A stretch of DNA of 64,000 nucleotides from Rhizobium grahamii CCGE 502 (GTDB taxonomy: Bacteria > Pseudomonadota > Alphaproteobacteria > Rhizobiales > Rhizobiaceae): NCBI RefSeq assembly GCF_000298315.2, contig NZ_AEYE02000013.1:62001-126000 (forward strand). The letters are read 5' to 3'. Under the pieces are notes generated by a model. It was not told where the DNA came from. It saw only the letters and a list, made by a program, of their open reading frames with translations, and did no database searches. The position numbers and the translations under genes are program-made. Positions 46,180 to 57,718 of the stretch are shown one piece after another (the stretch's first letter is position 1; every line of letters begins with the position of its first letter).

Positions 46180-47163
46180 ATGCCACGGTCACTTGAAATT
46201 CAGACGGAATCCTTCCCCATTTCAGGCACGTTTACGATCTCGCGCGGCGCCAAGACGTCAGCGGACGTGATCCTCTGCACAATCCGGGAGCACCGGATTG
46301 CCGGCAGGGGCGAATGCGTTCCTTATCGCCGTTACGGCGAGACGATGGAGAGTGTTGCCGCACAGATCGAAGCGGCAAGGCCGTTGATCGAGGGTGGCCT
46401 GACGCGCCTGGAGCTACAGCGCGCCATGCCGCCGGGAGCCGCACGCAATGCAGTGGATTGCGCCCTCTGGGACTTTGAGGCCAAGAGTTCGGGCAATACG
46501 GTCGCCAAAAGCCTCGGTCTGGTCAAGCCCCAACCGCTGACGACCGCCTTCACGATCTCCCTCGGCGAACCCGACGTCATGGCGGACCAGGTTCGAGCAA
46601 ATGCCGGTCGGGCGCTCTTAAAAGTCAAGGTCGGCACTGGCGATGACGAAAGCCGCATCCGCGCCGTTCGCGCCGCTGCGCCGGATGTGGCAATTATCCT
46701 CGACGCCAACGAAGGCTGGCCGGAAGACACGCTGGAGCATCATTTACGCATCGCTGCCGAGGCGGGTATCGCTTTAGTCGAACAACCGCTGCCGGCAGGC
46801 AAGGACGAACTTCTTGCAGAGATTCACCGGCCGGTCCTCGTCTGCGCGGATGAGAGCGTCCACCACACGGGCGATCTTGCGAGCCTTCGCGACCGCTACG
46901 ACGCGATCAATATCAAGCTCGACAAAACCGGCGGACTGACGGAGGCACTGGCCATGAAGAAAGAGGCGCAACGCCTTGATTTCAAAATCATGGTTGGCTG
47001 CATGGTCGGCACGTCACTGGCGATGGCGCCAGCTGTGTTGCTGGCGCAGGATGCCGAATTCGTTGACCTCGACGGACCGCTGCTCCTTGCTCGCGATCGG
47101 GAACCCGGATTGCGTTACGCCGCTTCCCTCGTTTGGCCGCCGGAGACCGCTCTTTGGGGCTGA
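46180..47163 (+). CDS. enolase-superfamily dipeptide epimerase / DgcA-like racemase
   Basis: 327 aa. Muconate-cycloisomerase-type barrel: K148-x-K150 (LLKVKVG), metal ligands Asp175 (LDANEGW), Glu201 (VEQPLP) and Asp224 (CADESV), and a lysine on the other side in INIKLDKTGG (246/249). This two-lysine pattern fits 1,1-proton-transfer racemases such as L-Ala-D/L-Glu epimerase and the N-acetyl-D-Glu racemase DgcA of alphaproteobacteria. Which one cannot be settled from sequence alone. No dgcN gene is adjacent. Its last 49 bp overlap the convergent MFS gene. Confidence 0.82.
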   Translation: MPRSLEIQTESFPISGTFTISRGAKTSADVILCTIREHRIAGRGECVPYRRYGETMESVAAQIEAARPLIEGGLTRLELQRAMPPGAARNAVDCALWDFEAKSSGNTVAKSLGLVKPQPLTTAFTISLGEPDVMADQVRANAGRALLKVKVGTGDDESRIRAVRAAAPDVAIILDANEGWPEDTLEHHLRIAAEAGIALVEQPLPAGKDELLAEIHRPVLVCADESVHHTGDLASLRDRYDAINIKLDKTGGLTEALAMKKEAQRLDFKIMVGCMVGTSLAMAPAVLLAQDAEFVDLDGPLLLARDREPGLRYAASLVWPPETALWG

Positions 47164-48335
47164 AGATAGTAAGCCGCGATCACAAGACCGAGGCCCGTTA
47201 GGGCGACCACTGCCATGACGTAATAGCTCGCAAGGCCGAGCCAAGCATAGAGGTAGCCGGAGGCAATTGTCATCAGCCCCAGGAACATGCCGTTGTAGAA
47301 GAAATAGGCGCCCTGGGCCGACGATTCCTGGGTCTCCTGGACGGTGGCAACGATCCGTCGTTGCACGCCGGTATGCACGAATGCATAAGTGCAGGAATGC
47401 ATGCACTGGAGCAGAAAGAAGCCCCAGAAGCCCCAGTGCATCGGGAACAGTATCCAGCGGCAGACGCTGACGGCCGCACCGAAGCGGATCAACGTCCAGG
47501 CGCTGAACCGACGGTTCAGCCGGCGCGAGAGAAAGAACACCGTCACCTCGGCCGCCACGCCGGCGCTCCACAGCACGGCGATCTGCGTGCCGGAAAAACC
47601 GAGTTCACGCCAGTAGAGCGACGCAAAAGCCTGCAGAACCGCGTGGCTCGATTGCTGGATGGCGACTCCGATCAGCAAGGCCAGCAGATGCGGTTGACGC
47701 AACGAACTCCCGGTCGCCGCCGAGATATCGACAGGCGTGCCACGTCTGCGTGTCGGACCAATCCGCGGACAATAGATCGCCATGACCACTGTCGTGACGA
47801 AACCAAAGGTCATCACGGGTAGCACCATCTCTCCGCCCCAATGCCCGATCAACTGGCCGCCAATCAGGGTGGACACAATAAACGCGATCGAGCCCCAAAC
47901 CCGCATCGACCCGTAGTCCAGCCCCCAGCGCCTTACACCCGAGATCACGATCGATTCGACGACCGGGACGTAACAGGCAAAAGTCGCGCCCTGAATGGTA
48001 TAGACAATCAGCACCGGCCAGAACGTATTCGTCCAGTAGAGCGCGATCGCCGTCAACAGCGACAGGCTTCCGGAAAACAGCAATACGTCCGCCCGCTCCT
48101 TCATGCGGTCGGCATACATGGCGACAATAGGTGCAACGAGCACGCGTACGACCATCGGCACTGCCAGGATGACGCCGATCTGATGATCGTTGAACTCGTG
48201 CAGCGCAAGCCACATCGGGAAGAACGGCAGAGCAACGCCATTGACAAGCAAGGGCGCACAGTAAGACAAGGCACTGAGAAGCCGAAAGCGCGGCGGCGCG
48301 CCCTCACTTGCCGGAGGATTTTGAGCGGGAATCAT
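47115..48335 (-). CDS. MFS transporter, HcaT/NupG-like
   Basis: 406 aa, about twelve helices. LSYCAPLLVNGVALPFFPMWL at the N-terminus, ADRMKERADVLLF after helix 2 and an unusually long C-terminal set match the MFS_1-like group that includes 3-phenylpropionate and nucleoside permeases. Substrate unknown. The end of the gene overlaps the racemase gene tail-to-tail by 49 bp. Nothing supportable lies in the 160 bp upstream. Confidence 0.8.
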   Translation of the reverse strand: MIPAQNPPASEGAPPRFRLLSALSYCAPLLVNGVALPFFPMWLALHEFNDHQIGVILAVPMVVRVLVAPIVAMYADRMKERADVLLFSGSLSLLTAIALYWTNTFWPVLIVYTIQGATFACYVPVVESIVISGVRRWGLDYGSMRVWGSIAFIVSTLIGGQLIGHWGGEMVLPVMTFGFVTTVVMAIYCPRIGPTRRRGTPVDISAATGSSLRQPHLLALLIGVAIQQSSHAVLQAFASLYWRELGFSGTQIAVLWSAGVAAEVTVFFLSRRLNRRFSAWTLIRFGAAVSVCRWILFPMHWGFWGFFLLQCMHSCTYAFVHTGVQRRIVATVQETQESSAQGAYFFYNGMFLGLMTIASGYLYAWLGLASYYVMAVVALTGLGLVIAAYYLQPQRAVSGGQTREAA

Positions 48336-48495
48336 GATGGACCTGCAGGAAACTGAACGTTGCCTAGCACGTCAACCTAAGGGCGACTATGGCAAGAACT
48401 TGCCCATCGAAAACGTTTTAGAAAATAAATAGGGCCTGTCGCAAAGACACAACGGGCTAAATTGATACTTCGAATGACGGGAGCAAGGGCCGCGG

Positions 48496-49302
48496 CTAAG
48501 CGGCCTGCGGCGCGACTTCCTTTTCGCGATGACCAATCGCCATCGGGATCGGTTGCATGCCGCTAACGGAACGCCATTCGATCAATTCGAAGGTGCCATC
48601 CTGATGCTCGGCGATCGCCGTGCAGCTTTCGACCCAGTCGCCGGTATTGATATAACGGATACCGTCCATGTCCTCCATTACGGCATGATGGATGTGGCCG
48701 CAGATCACACCGTCTGCGCCATGCTTGCGGGCTTCGTCGGCGACGACGCGCTGGAACTCGCCGATGAAATTGACGGCGTGCTTGACCTGCAGCTTGGCCC
48801 ACGCTGAAAACGACCAGTATGGCATTCCCATCTTGCGGCGGATCGCTGCCAGGCCGATGTTGATCATGATCGCCATGTCGTAGGCCCAGTCGCCGAGATA
48901 GGCGAGCAGGCGCGCATTGCGGACAACGACGTCAAACTCGTCGCCATGCAGGACCAGGTATTTCTTGCCGTCTGCCGTTTCGTGCATCATCCGCTCCGCG
49001 ACCTCGATGCCACCGAAATGGGTGCCCGGAAAGTCGCGAAGGAACTCGTCGTGATTGCCCGGAATATAGATGACCCGCGTGCCCTTGCGCGCCTTGCGCA
49101 GCAGCTTCTGCACCACGTCGTTGCAATCCTGCGGCCAGTACCAGCTGCGCTTCAATCGCCAGCCATCGACGATATCGCCGACAAGAAAGATCGTGTCCGC
49201 GTCGTGATGCTTGAGAAAATCCAACAGGAAGTCCACCTTCGCGGCCTTGGAGCCGAGATGCACATCGGAAATGAAAAGCGTACGGAAGTGCCGCGTATCC
49301 AT
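48496..49302 (-). CDS. metallophosphoesterase, LpxH-like (UDP-2,3-diacylglucosamine diphosphatase family)
   Basis: 268 aa from ATG 49302 (GAGGGACAAC before it); the frame is open 107 codons further up, overlapping dme on the other strand, with no family match. Calcineurin-type metal motifs in order: FISDVHLGS, GDIVDGW, GNHDEF, HGDEFD, CGHIHHAV. The spacing and YWSFSAWAKL insertion fit the LpxH-type group. Many alphaproteobacteria use LpxI for this lipid A step, so the true substrate here is uncertain. Confidence 0.8.
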   Translation of the reverse strand: MDTRHFRTLFISDVHLGSKAAKVDFLLDFLKHHDADTIFLVGDIVDGWRLKRSWYWPQDCNDVVQKLLRKARKGTRVIYIPGNHDEFLRDFPGTHFGGIEVAERMMHETADGKKYLVLHGDEFDVVVRNARLLAYLGDWAYDMAIMINIGLAAIRRKMGMPYWSFSAWAKLQVKHAVNFIGEFQRVVADEARKHGADGVICGHIHHAVMEDMDGIRYINTGDWVESCTAIAEHQDGTFELIEWRSVSGMQPIPMAIGHREKEVAPQAA

Positions 49303-49545
49303 GTTGTCCCTCACAAGCATCCTGCTCGTGTCCCATCGTTCACCTGCCTCTCCAAAACCAGAGTCGTGTTTCAGGAAGATGACATGCCGCTTTCCCGGTT
49401 GATTTTCCCGCTCCTGCCGACCCGCACGGATGTCAGGAGAGATTCGCGTTGTTTTCGCATTTCGATGGAAATTCCGACTGTTCCGCCATGCCGTTTGATG
49501 TATTGAAAACACTCCAAGACAGCATGCGGCAGCCCGGAGGCGATG

Positions 49546-51858
49546 ATGGATCATCACGAAAAGTCCAAGACGGAAAAGAATTTGGTAGGTGGAAGCCTCG
49601 ATGAGCAGGCGCTCTATTTCCATCGCTATCCGCGTCCGGGCAAGCTCGAGATCCAGGCGATCAAGCCGCTTGGCAACCAGCGCGATCTGGCATTGGCCTA
49701 TTCCCCCGGTGTTGCAGCACCCTGTCTCGCAATCCGCGACAATCCGGAAACGGCCGCCGACTACACCTCGCGCGCCAATCTCGTGGCGGTCATTTCCAAC
49801 GGCACCGCCGTTCTCGGCCTCGGCAATATCGGCCCGCTTGCTTCAAAGCCTGTCATGGAAGGCAAGGCCGTCCTCTTTAAGAAATTCGCCAACATCGACG
49901 TCTTCGACATCGAAGTCGAGGCATCGAGCGTTGATCATATGGTCTCGACTGTCGCTTCGCTCGAGCCGACCTTCGGCGGCATCAATCTCGAGGACATCAA
50001 GGCGCCGGAGTGTTTCGAGATCGAGCGCCGACTGCGCGAAACCATGAAGATCCCGGTCTTCCATGACGACCAGCACGGCACCGCCATCATCGTCGCCGCC
50101 GCGATCCTCAATGGCCTGGAACTCGCGAACAAGAAGATCGACGACGTCAAGATCGTTGCCTCCGGCGCAGGTGCTGCCGCCCTCGCCTGTCTCAATCTGC
50201 TCGTCACGCTCGGCGCCAAGCGCGAAAATATCTGGGTCCACGACATCGAAGGTCTGGTCTACGAGGGCCGCACCGAACTGATGGACGAATGGAAGAGCGT
50301 TTACGCCCAAAAGAGTGACACGCGCACGCTTGCCGACAACATCGGTGGGGCCGATGTTTTCCTCGGCCTTTCCGCAGCAGGCGTGCTGAAGCCGGAACTG
50401 CTGGCGCAGATGGCCGAAAACCCGCTGATCATGGCGCTCGCCAATCCGACCCCGGAGATCATGCCCGATCTCGCCCGTGCCGCGCGCCCTGATGCGATGA
50501 TCTGCACTGGTCGTTCCGACTTCCCGAACCAGGTGAACAACGTCCTCTGCTTCCCCTATATCTTCCGGGGTGCGCTCGATTGCGGCGCGGTCACCATCAA
50601 CGAAGAAATGAAGATGGCGGCGGTGCGCGCCATCGCCGCCCTTGCGCGCGAGGAACCGTCCGACGTCGCCGCCCGTGCGTATTCGGGCGAAACGCCTGTC
50701 TTTGGTCCCAACTACCTGATCCCCTCGCCGTTTGATCCGCGCCTGATCCTACGTATCGCCCCGGCGGTTGCAAAGGCCGCCGCGGAAAGCGGTGTCGCGC
50801 TGCGTCCGATCGCAGATTTCGACGCCTACCTCGACCAATTGAACCGCTTCGTCTTCCGTTCGGGCTTTATCATGAAGCCGATCTTTGCGGCTGCGAAGAA
50901 TGCCGAGCGCAAGCGGGTCATCTTCTCCGAAGGTGAAGACGAGCGCGTCCTGCGGGCCGCACAGGTTCTGCTTGAGGAAGGCATTGCCGAGCCGATCCTG
51001 ATCGGCCGACCCTCCGTCATCGAGACACGCCTGCAGCGCTACGGCCTACGCATCCGGCCGCTTTCGGATTTTGCCGTCATCAACCCGGAAGACGACCCGC
51101 GCTTCCGCGAGTATGTCGATCTCTACTTCTCGCTGGTCGGACGCCGTGGGGTAATTCCGGAGGCCGCCCGTACGATCGTTCGTACCAACACAACCGTCAT
51201 CGGCGCTCTGGCGCTAAAGCGCGGTGAAGCCGATGCACTGATCTGCGGCCTCGAAGGCCGCTATGAAAAGCATCTCCGCGATGTCCGTCAGATCATCGGA
51301 AAGAGGCATGACGTCTGCGACTTCTCGGCGCTCAGCCTGCTGATTTCGCAGCGCGGCGCCACTTTCTTCACCGACACTTATGTCACCTTCAATCCGAGCG
51401 CCGAGGAAATTGCCGAGTCGACAGTTCTTGCCGCCGAGGAAATCAAGCGCTTCGGCATCACGCCGCGGGCTGCTCTCGTATCCCATTCGAATTTCGGTTC
51501 GCGTGAGTCCGAGAGTGCAACGAAGATGCGCGCTGCGCTTCAGCTTGTGCGCGAGGCTGCACCTGAGCTCGAAGTGGACGGCGAGATGCACGGCGAAAGC
51601 GCCATCTCCGACGCCCTGCGCAAGCGTGTCATGCCTGACACCACCCTGCACGACGAAGCGAACCTGCTAGTCTTCCCGAACCTCGATGCGGCAAACATCA
51701 CGCTAGGCGTCGTGAAGTCCATGATCGACGGATTGCACGTGGGGCCGATCCTGCTTGGCGCTGCACTCCCCGCGCATATCCTGGCGCCGTCCGTGACCTC
51801 ACGCGGCGTCGTCAACATGGCCGCCCTCGCCGTCGTCGAGGCTTCACAGCCAGCGTGA
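49546..51858 (+). CDS. dme: malic enzyme fused to a phosphotransacetylase-like domain
   Basis: 770 aa from the second of two adjacent ATGs: GGAGG lies 5 bp from it and only 2 bp from the first. Residues 1-430 are malic enzyme ([63 protein letters not shown]); 440-770 match phosphotransacetylase ([35 protein letters not shown]), which is not catalytic in the rhizobial enzymes studied. Decarboxylates malate to pyruvate. S. meliloti has an NAD form (DME, needed for symbiotic fixation) and an NADP form (TME); nearness to bluB and the length favour DME, but cofactor use is inferred. Confidence 0.85.
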   Translation: MDHHEKSKTEKNLVGGSLDEQALYFHRYPRPGKLEIQAIKPLGNQRDLALAYSPGVAAPCLAIRDNPETAADYTSRANLVAVISNGTAVLGLGNIGPLASKPVMEGKAVLFKKFANIDVFDIEVEASSVDHMVSTVASLEPTFGGINLEDIKAPECFEIERRLRETMKIPVFHDDQHGTAIIVAAAILNGLELANKKIDDVKIVASGAGAAALACLNLLVTLGAKRENIWVHDIEGLVYEGRTELMDEWKSVYAQKSDTRTLADNIGGADVFLGLSAAGVLKPELLAQMAENPLIMALANPTPEIMPDLARAARPDAMICTGRSDFPNQVNNVLCFPYIFRGALDCGAVTINEEMKMAAVRAIAALAREEPSDVAARAYSGETPVFGPNYLIPSPFDPRLILRIAPAVAKAAAESGVALRPIADFDAYLDQLNRFVFRSGFIMKPIFAAAKNAERKRVIFSEGEDERVLRAAQVLLEEGIAEPILIGRPSVIETRLQRYGLRIRPLSDFAVINPEDDPRFREYVDLYFSLVGRRGVIPEAARTIVRTNTTVIGALALKRGEADALICGLEGRYEKHLRDVRQIIGKRHDVCDFSALSLLISQRGATFFTDTYVTFNPSAEEIAESTVLAAEEIKRFGITPRAALVSHSNFGSRESESATKMRAALQLVREAAPELEVDGEMHGESAISDALRKRVMPDTTLHDEANLLVFPNLDAANITLGVVKSMIDGLHVGPILLGAALPAHILAPSVTSRGVVNMAALAVVEASQPA

Positions 51859-51898
51859 TTTGCGGCCGATGGAGAAAATGCGCTAAGATTTCAACCGC

Positions 51899-51918
51899 AG
51901 CCTGCTAACAAGCAGGCT
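51899..51918 (+). terminator. hairpin downstream of dme
   Basis: Perfect 8-bp stem AGCCTGCT / AGCAGGCT with an AACA loop, 41 bp past the dme stop, but no T tract. May stabilise the 3' end rather than terminate. Confidence 0.35.
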
Positions 51919-51986
51919 CACGACTAAGGCGAGGCACAACGCCGCGCCTATGACCCCTGGTATTTGCTCACCTATGGGACCGTGCC

Positions 51987-53066
51987 TTGAACCGCTGGAT
52001 TCTGTCACTCGCAACAATCCTTGCCTTCACCGGTCTGGCCCATGCCCAGGTACCGGCAATCTGTGGCGACCTACGGGCGCGGCTCGCCGACCTGCCCGAG
52101 ATCATCGGCAGCACGCCTGAGGTGCGCAAATTTGCCAGTGCCATTGCAGAACAGAACCTTGAACTGCGCAAGCTCCGGAGCGATCTGCGCCAGAACGGTT
52201 GCACGAACGGGAGCATGGTCGTGGTCGGCGATGACGACGGCTATTGCGGCGAGCTCGAGCGCGCAGAGAGCAAGATGGTCGACAACATCCGTTATCTGCA
52301 GCAGCGACGCGATGAATTGCGTGGCCAGAGCCAGGATGTGCGCACGAGAAACGAGCTGCTGGCGGCACTGGACGACAACGGCTGCAATGACGAGCAGTGG
52401 CCCGAGGACCCCGAGGGATACGCATCGCCTCCGAGCATCGAAGACCAGGCTATGCGCAACGACACCTTTATACCTTTAGGTGGCGATCTCAACCAGCGCC
52501 GATACGGTTTCGGCATGTCGCCTCTCTCTCATCTGAACACCGTTTGCGTCCGAACCTGCGACGGCGGCTTCTTCCCGTTGAGCTCGAATGCGACCTCGCA
52601 GGACTTCCCCCGCGACGCCGATACCTGCTCGAAGATGTGTCCCGGCATCGACACCGAGCTTTTCTATCATGACGTTTCCAGCACCGAGACGTCGCAGATG
52701 ATTTCGGCCGCGACCGGCGCTCCCTACAGCGCCATGCCGAATGCCTTCGCCTACAAGAACCGCAAGCCTGGCGAAAAATCGTCCTGCAGTTGCGACCTAA
52801 ATGGTTACTACGAGCGGATGCGGAAAAACCAATCGATCAGCGAGCCGCCACAGCAGGGATCAATCACGACGATCGAAACCAAAAAGCCCGAGGCCAAGGT
52901 CCAGTCCGTTGCACCCGCAGCTCCGCAACCACAGGCACCTGACAGGCCTTACGATCCGGCGACCAGCAAGGTCCGCCAGATCGGCCCGCAGTTCCTGGCC
53001 GGCGACCAAGGCACGATCGACCTCAAGAACCCGGCAAAGCCAGGCCCTCAGCCGCAGCAACAATAG
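51987..53066 (+). CDS. secreted DUF2865 protein
   Basis: 359 aa from TTG 51987 (GGGA upstream; no ATG in range). Signal peptide MNRWILSLATILAFTGLAHA. Middle coiled region with cysteines, then the DUF2865 core: TVCVRTCDGGFFPLSSNAT, DTCSKMCPG and a GEKSSCSCDLN segment, i.e. a cysteine-rich envelope protein. C-terminus proline- and glutamine-rich. Function unknown. It converges on bluB with 6 bp between stops. Confidence 0.82.
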   Translation: MNRWILSLATILAFTGLAHAQVPAICGDLRARLADLPEIIGSTPEVRKFASAIAEQNLELRKLRSDLRQNGCTNGSMVVVGDDDGYCGELERAESKMVDNIRYLQQRRDELRGQSQDVRTRNELLAALDDNGCNDEQWPEDPEGYASPPSIEDQAMRNDTFIPLGGDLNQRRYGFGMSPLSHLNTVCVRTCDGGFFPLSSNATSQDFPRDADTCSKMCPGIDTELFYHDVSSTETSQMISAATGAPYSAMPNAFAYKNRKPGEKSSCSCDLNGYYERMRKNQSISEPPQQGSITTIETKKPEAKVQSVAPAAPQPQAPDRPYDPATSKVRQIGPQFLAGDQGTIDLKNPAKPGPQPQQQ

Positions 53067-53072
53067 CCAGCC

Positions 53073-54861
<1,789 letters not shown>

Positions 54862-54981
54862 CGATTTCCCCTGACCTACGATGCCTCGCCACCGATCACA
54901 AGTCGACGCGGGGTAGCGATGGGTGTCGGGCACACGGCCCTCGGCCCCTTATCCACCAATCACAAATGCTGGAAACCTAAC

Positions 54982-54999
54982 GGTTCATCTAGCGTTCAT
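54982..54999 (+). promoter_or_regulatory. Pho-box-like direct repeat before the phosphoglycerol transferase gene
   Basis: GGTTCAT, four bases, CGTTCAT: two 7-mers 11 bp apart as in a Pho box, but only 4 and 5 of 7 bases match CTGTCAT. 52-69 bp before the start. Weak. Confidence 0.35.
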
Positions 55000-55008
55000 G
55001 ACGAAGGT

Positions 55009-55026
55009 GTGACAGTTCAGTGAAGC
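55009..55026 (-). promoter_or_regulatory. Pho-box-like repeat facing the TolB-like gene
   Basis: On the minus strand GCTTCAC, four bases, CTGTCAC: the second 7-mer matches CTGTCAT at 6 of 7. It lies in the shared divergent promoter region, 148-165 bp before the TolB-like gene and close to the start of the transferase gene. Confidence 0.4.
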
Positions 55027-55050
55027 TTTTATGACGTTGGAGTTTTTCAG

Positions 55051-56979
55051 TTGATCGCGTTGGTAATGAGGTCCGCAGCGGCAACGCGGGTTGCGTCGCT
55101 TTCCACCGGTGTCCGGGGAAGCGCACGATCGCCGGCTATACGGACGGCCCTGGCCATCAGCCTTTCCGCTCTCATTGCCGTTTTCGCCACCGTCGCAGTT
55201 GAAATTATTGCGCGCGATGGGCTGGCCGACGTTGGGGAATTCCTGACGTCGCCGGCACGTCCCGGTATCACCACCGTCGCGATGCTGACCGTCCTGATGC
55301 TCTCTCTGGATGCAGCCCTGGGAAGGCGATTCATTTCGGCTTTAATCGTTCTGCCGTTGGTTGTCGTCCCGGCTATCGTCTCCAACCAAAAGCAGCACTA
55401 CCTTTCGGATCCTCTCTATCCGTCAGACGTCCTCTTCGGACGGCAGATCATGGAATTGCTGCCGGTGATGGTGCGCGACCGACCGTGGACCGCCGTCGCC
55501 ATGCTCGTTGGCATCACTCTCTCCGTTGCCGCGATTGCCGCACTCTGGCATTTCGCGTGGCGCCACTTTCCGCGGCTTTCGAAGACCACTCGCCTGCGTC
55601 ACCTCTGCATCGGCCTGCCTGTTGTCGCCGCGTTCGGCACGCTGATGGACTATTCCAAATACTCCTACATACGCGACCGTCTTCAGGTCGTTCCAATGAT
55701 GTGGGACCAGAAGGAAAACTACCGCAGCAACGGCTTCATCCTGGCCTTCATCTTCAATATTCCGATGGCCGACGTGGCAGCGCCAGCCGGCTTCGGTGCG
55801 CAGGCGCTCGATGCCATTCCCGGCCGTAACTACGGTTACCTCAGCGGCCCGCGCGAAAAACCCGACGTGATCATGCTGATGAGCGAATCCTTCTGGGATC
55901 CGACCAGGTTGAGGAACATCATCATGTCGCCCGATCCCATGCCGAACATCCGCGCCGCGCAGTCGGGCTACGTCTTCTCGCCCGAGTTCGGGGGCATGAC
56001 GGCCAACGTCGAATTCGAAGCGCTGACGGGATTCTCCAATGCCTTCCTGCCCTACGGCAGCATCCCGTATCAGCAGTATATTAGAGGCAACCTTCCTTCG
56101 CTTGCGACGTTCTTCCGCGGCGAAGGCTATGCTGCCCGTTCGCTGCACCCCTTCAGCGGCTGGTTCTGGAACCGCAACGAAGTCTACAAGGACTTCGGCT
56201 TCGAGCAGTTCCGCTCGGAAGAAACCCTCCCGCCGATGCAGAAAAGGGGCATCTTCGCATCGGACGAGTCCCTCATGAAGGAGATCATGAACGAAGCCGA
56301 CGGCCTTGATCGCCCGTTCTTTTTCTTCGGGGTCACTCTTCAGGGACACGGCCCTTACGAGCCTAACCGCTATGCGCACAACAGCATCGATATACAGGGC
56401 AACCTGAACGACGCGGACCGGGCGACGCTCGCCACCTACACACAGGGGATCAAGGAAGCCGACGATAGCCTCAAGATGCTGATGGATTGGGCTAAGAAGC
56501 GCGACCGCGAAACAATCATCGTGCTCTGGGGCGACCACTTGCCTCCGCTCGGCAACGTCTACATGGCGACGGGCTACATGCCGGATCAGGTTGCGACCCG
56601 CAAGGCATCGGTCAGCGTCATGAAACAGGAGCACGAGACCCCGCTCGTGATCTGGTCGAACAAGAAGGGCAGCAAGAAGGATGTCGGCACTATCAGCCCG
56701 TCACTGCTTCCCTATCATCTTCTGAAGTTCGCCGGCTTCGAGCATCCCTACTACACAGGCTTCCTCGGTCGCGTGCAGAAAAAGTACAGCGTCATCGACC
56801 GCTATCAGCTCATTGCACGCGACAACGCGCCGTCGCCCGATTGGGTGTTGAAACCAAAAAACCTCGATCCTCTCGTGCGGGACTATCGATACCTCCAGCA
56901 CGACATCATGTTCGGCAAGGCCGAGACCCTTGATCGCTTCTTCCCACAGCATGCCTGGCTCTATGCGCAAGGCACGTAA
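55051..56979 (+). CDS. LtaS/OpgB-type phosphoglycerol transferase (sulfatase fold)
   Basis: 642 aa from TTG 55051 with GGAG nine bases before it; ATG 55066 is the alternative. About five membrane helices to residue 215, then a periplasmic sulfatase-fold domain: metal Glu279 in IMLMSESFWD, nucleophile Thr317 in GGMTANVEFEALTG, HPFSGWFW, LQGHGPYEPNRY, and Asp495-His496 in WGDHLPPLG. Homologues move phosphoglycerol from phosphatidylglycerol to glucans (OpgB, CgmB) or to lipoteichoic acid (LtaS). Phosphoglycerol decoration of periplasmic cyclic glucan is the plausible role here but not shown. Confidence 0.83.
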   Translation: MIALVMRSAAATRVASLSTGVRGSARSPAIRTALAISLSALIAVFATVAVEIIARDGLADVGEFLTSPARPGITTVAMLTVLMLSLDAALGRRFISALIVLPLVVVPAIVSNQKQHYLSDPLYPSDVLFGRQIMELLPVMVRDRPWTAVAMLVGITLSVAAIAALWHFAWRHFPRLSKTTRLRHLCIGLPVVAAFGTLMDYSKYSYIRDRLQVVPMMWDQKENYRSNGFILAFIFNIPMADVAAPAGFGAQALDAIPGRNYGYLSGPREKPDVIMLMSESFWDPTRLRNIIMSPDPMPNIRAAQSGYVFSPEFGGMTANVEFEALTGFSNAFLPYGSIPYQQYIRGNLPSLATFFRGEGYAARSLHPFSGWFWNRNEVYKDFGFEQFRSEETLPPMQKRGIFASDESLMKEIMNEADGLDRPFFFFGVTLQGHGPYEPNRYAHNSIDIQGNLNDADRATLATYTQGIKEADDSLKMLMDWAKKRDRETIIVLWGDHLPPLGNVYMATGYMPDQVATRKASVSVMKQEHETPLVIWSNKKGSKKDVGTISPSLLPYHLLKFAGFEHPYYTGFLGRVQKKYSVIDRYQLIARDNAPSPDWVLKPKNLDPLVRDYRYLQHDIMFGKAETLDRFFPQHAWLYAQGT

Positions 56980-57060
56980 AAGAGCGACAGAAGTCCACAT
57001 TGCAATTTGAAAACATTGCGGAATACTGGCGCCCGAGCGATCTAGCATTCGGAGTCAGCC

Positions 57061-57585
57061 ATGCATAATCTATCGGACTTCATCCACCATCACTTCGACA
57101 AGTCGGCCGACGAACTCGGCGAGATCGAGAAGCGCGTCCTCGCAAAGGCCCATGAGCGCAAGATAATATCGACCGATATCAATGCGGCTCTGCGGGCCGA
57201 ATCATCTGTCGGCGAACGCCTGGCGGATTCGATCGCCCGCATTGGCGGCTCCTGGTACTTCATCGTCACGTTCCTGCTTTTTCTGGTCTTCTGGTGCGTC
57301 GTGAACACCATCGTGCTGCTCACACGCGCTTTCGATCCCTATCCTTTCATCTTCCTCAATCTTGTGCTGTCGATGCTTGCCGCCATCCAGGCTCCGATCA
57401 TCATGATGTCGCAGAACCGCCAGGCTGAGCGCGATCGTTTCGAGGCCGCCAAAGACTACGAGGTCAATCTCAAAGCAGAACTCGAAGTTCTGTCGCTGCA
57501 TCAGAAGATAGACATGCGGGTGCTCACGGAAATTGCAGCATTGCGCGAAGATATCGAACGGCTACACCAGCGCCTACCAAGTTGA
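57061..57585 (+). CDS. DUF1003 membrane protein
   Basis: 174 aa. Soluble N-terminus, two helices (about 65-88 and 97-117: WYFIVTFLLFLVFWCVVNTI, FIFLNLVLSMLAAIQAPIIM) and the family signature MMSQNRQAERDRFEAAKDYE, then a C-terminal coiled coil. DUF1003 proteins are widespread small inner-membrane proteins of unknown role. Monocistronic so far as can be seen. Confidence 0.88.
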   Translation: MHNLSDFIHHHFDKSADELGEIEKRVLAKAHERKIISTDINAALRAESSVGERLADSIARIGGSWYFIVTFLLFLVFWCVVNTIVLLTRAFDPYPFIFLNLVLSMLAAIQAPIIMMSQNRQAERDRFEAAKDYEVNLKAELEVLSLHQKIDMRVLTEIAALREDIERLHQRLPS

Positions 57586-57718
57586 TGCAACCGTGCGGAA
57601 CCGCTTGAATTTAACTATACCGACTGATTAACGATCCGCTAATCAAGTCCCGCATTGAAACATCGACGCAAATGTTAGAGGAGCAACGGAAACCAATCCG
57701 ATCCGACCGTACAAGACA

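Noticed and set aside
48496-49623. Long form of the LpxH-like protein (375 codons)
   Set aside because: The first 107 codons overlap dme on the other strand and lack similarity; a good ribosome site precedes the internal ATG.
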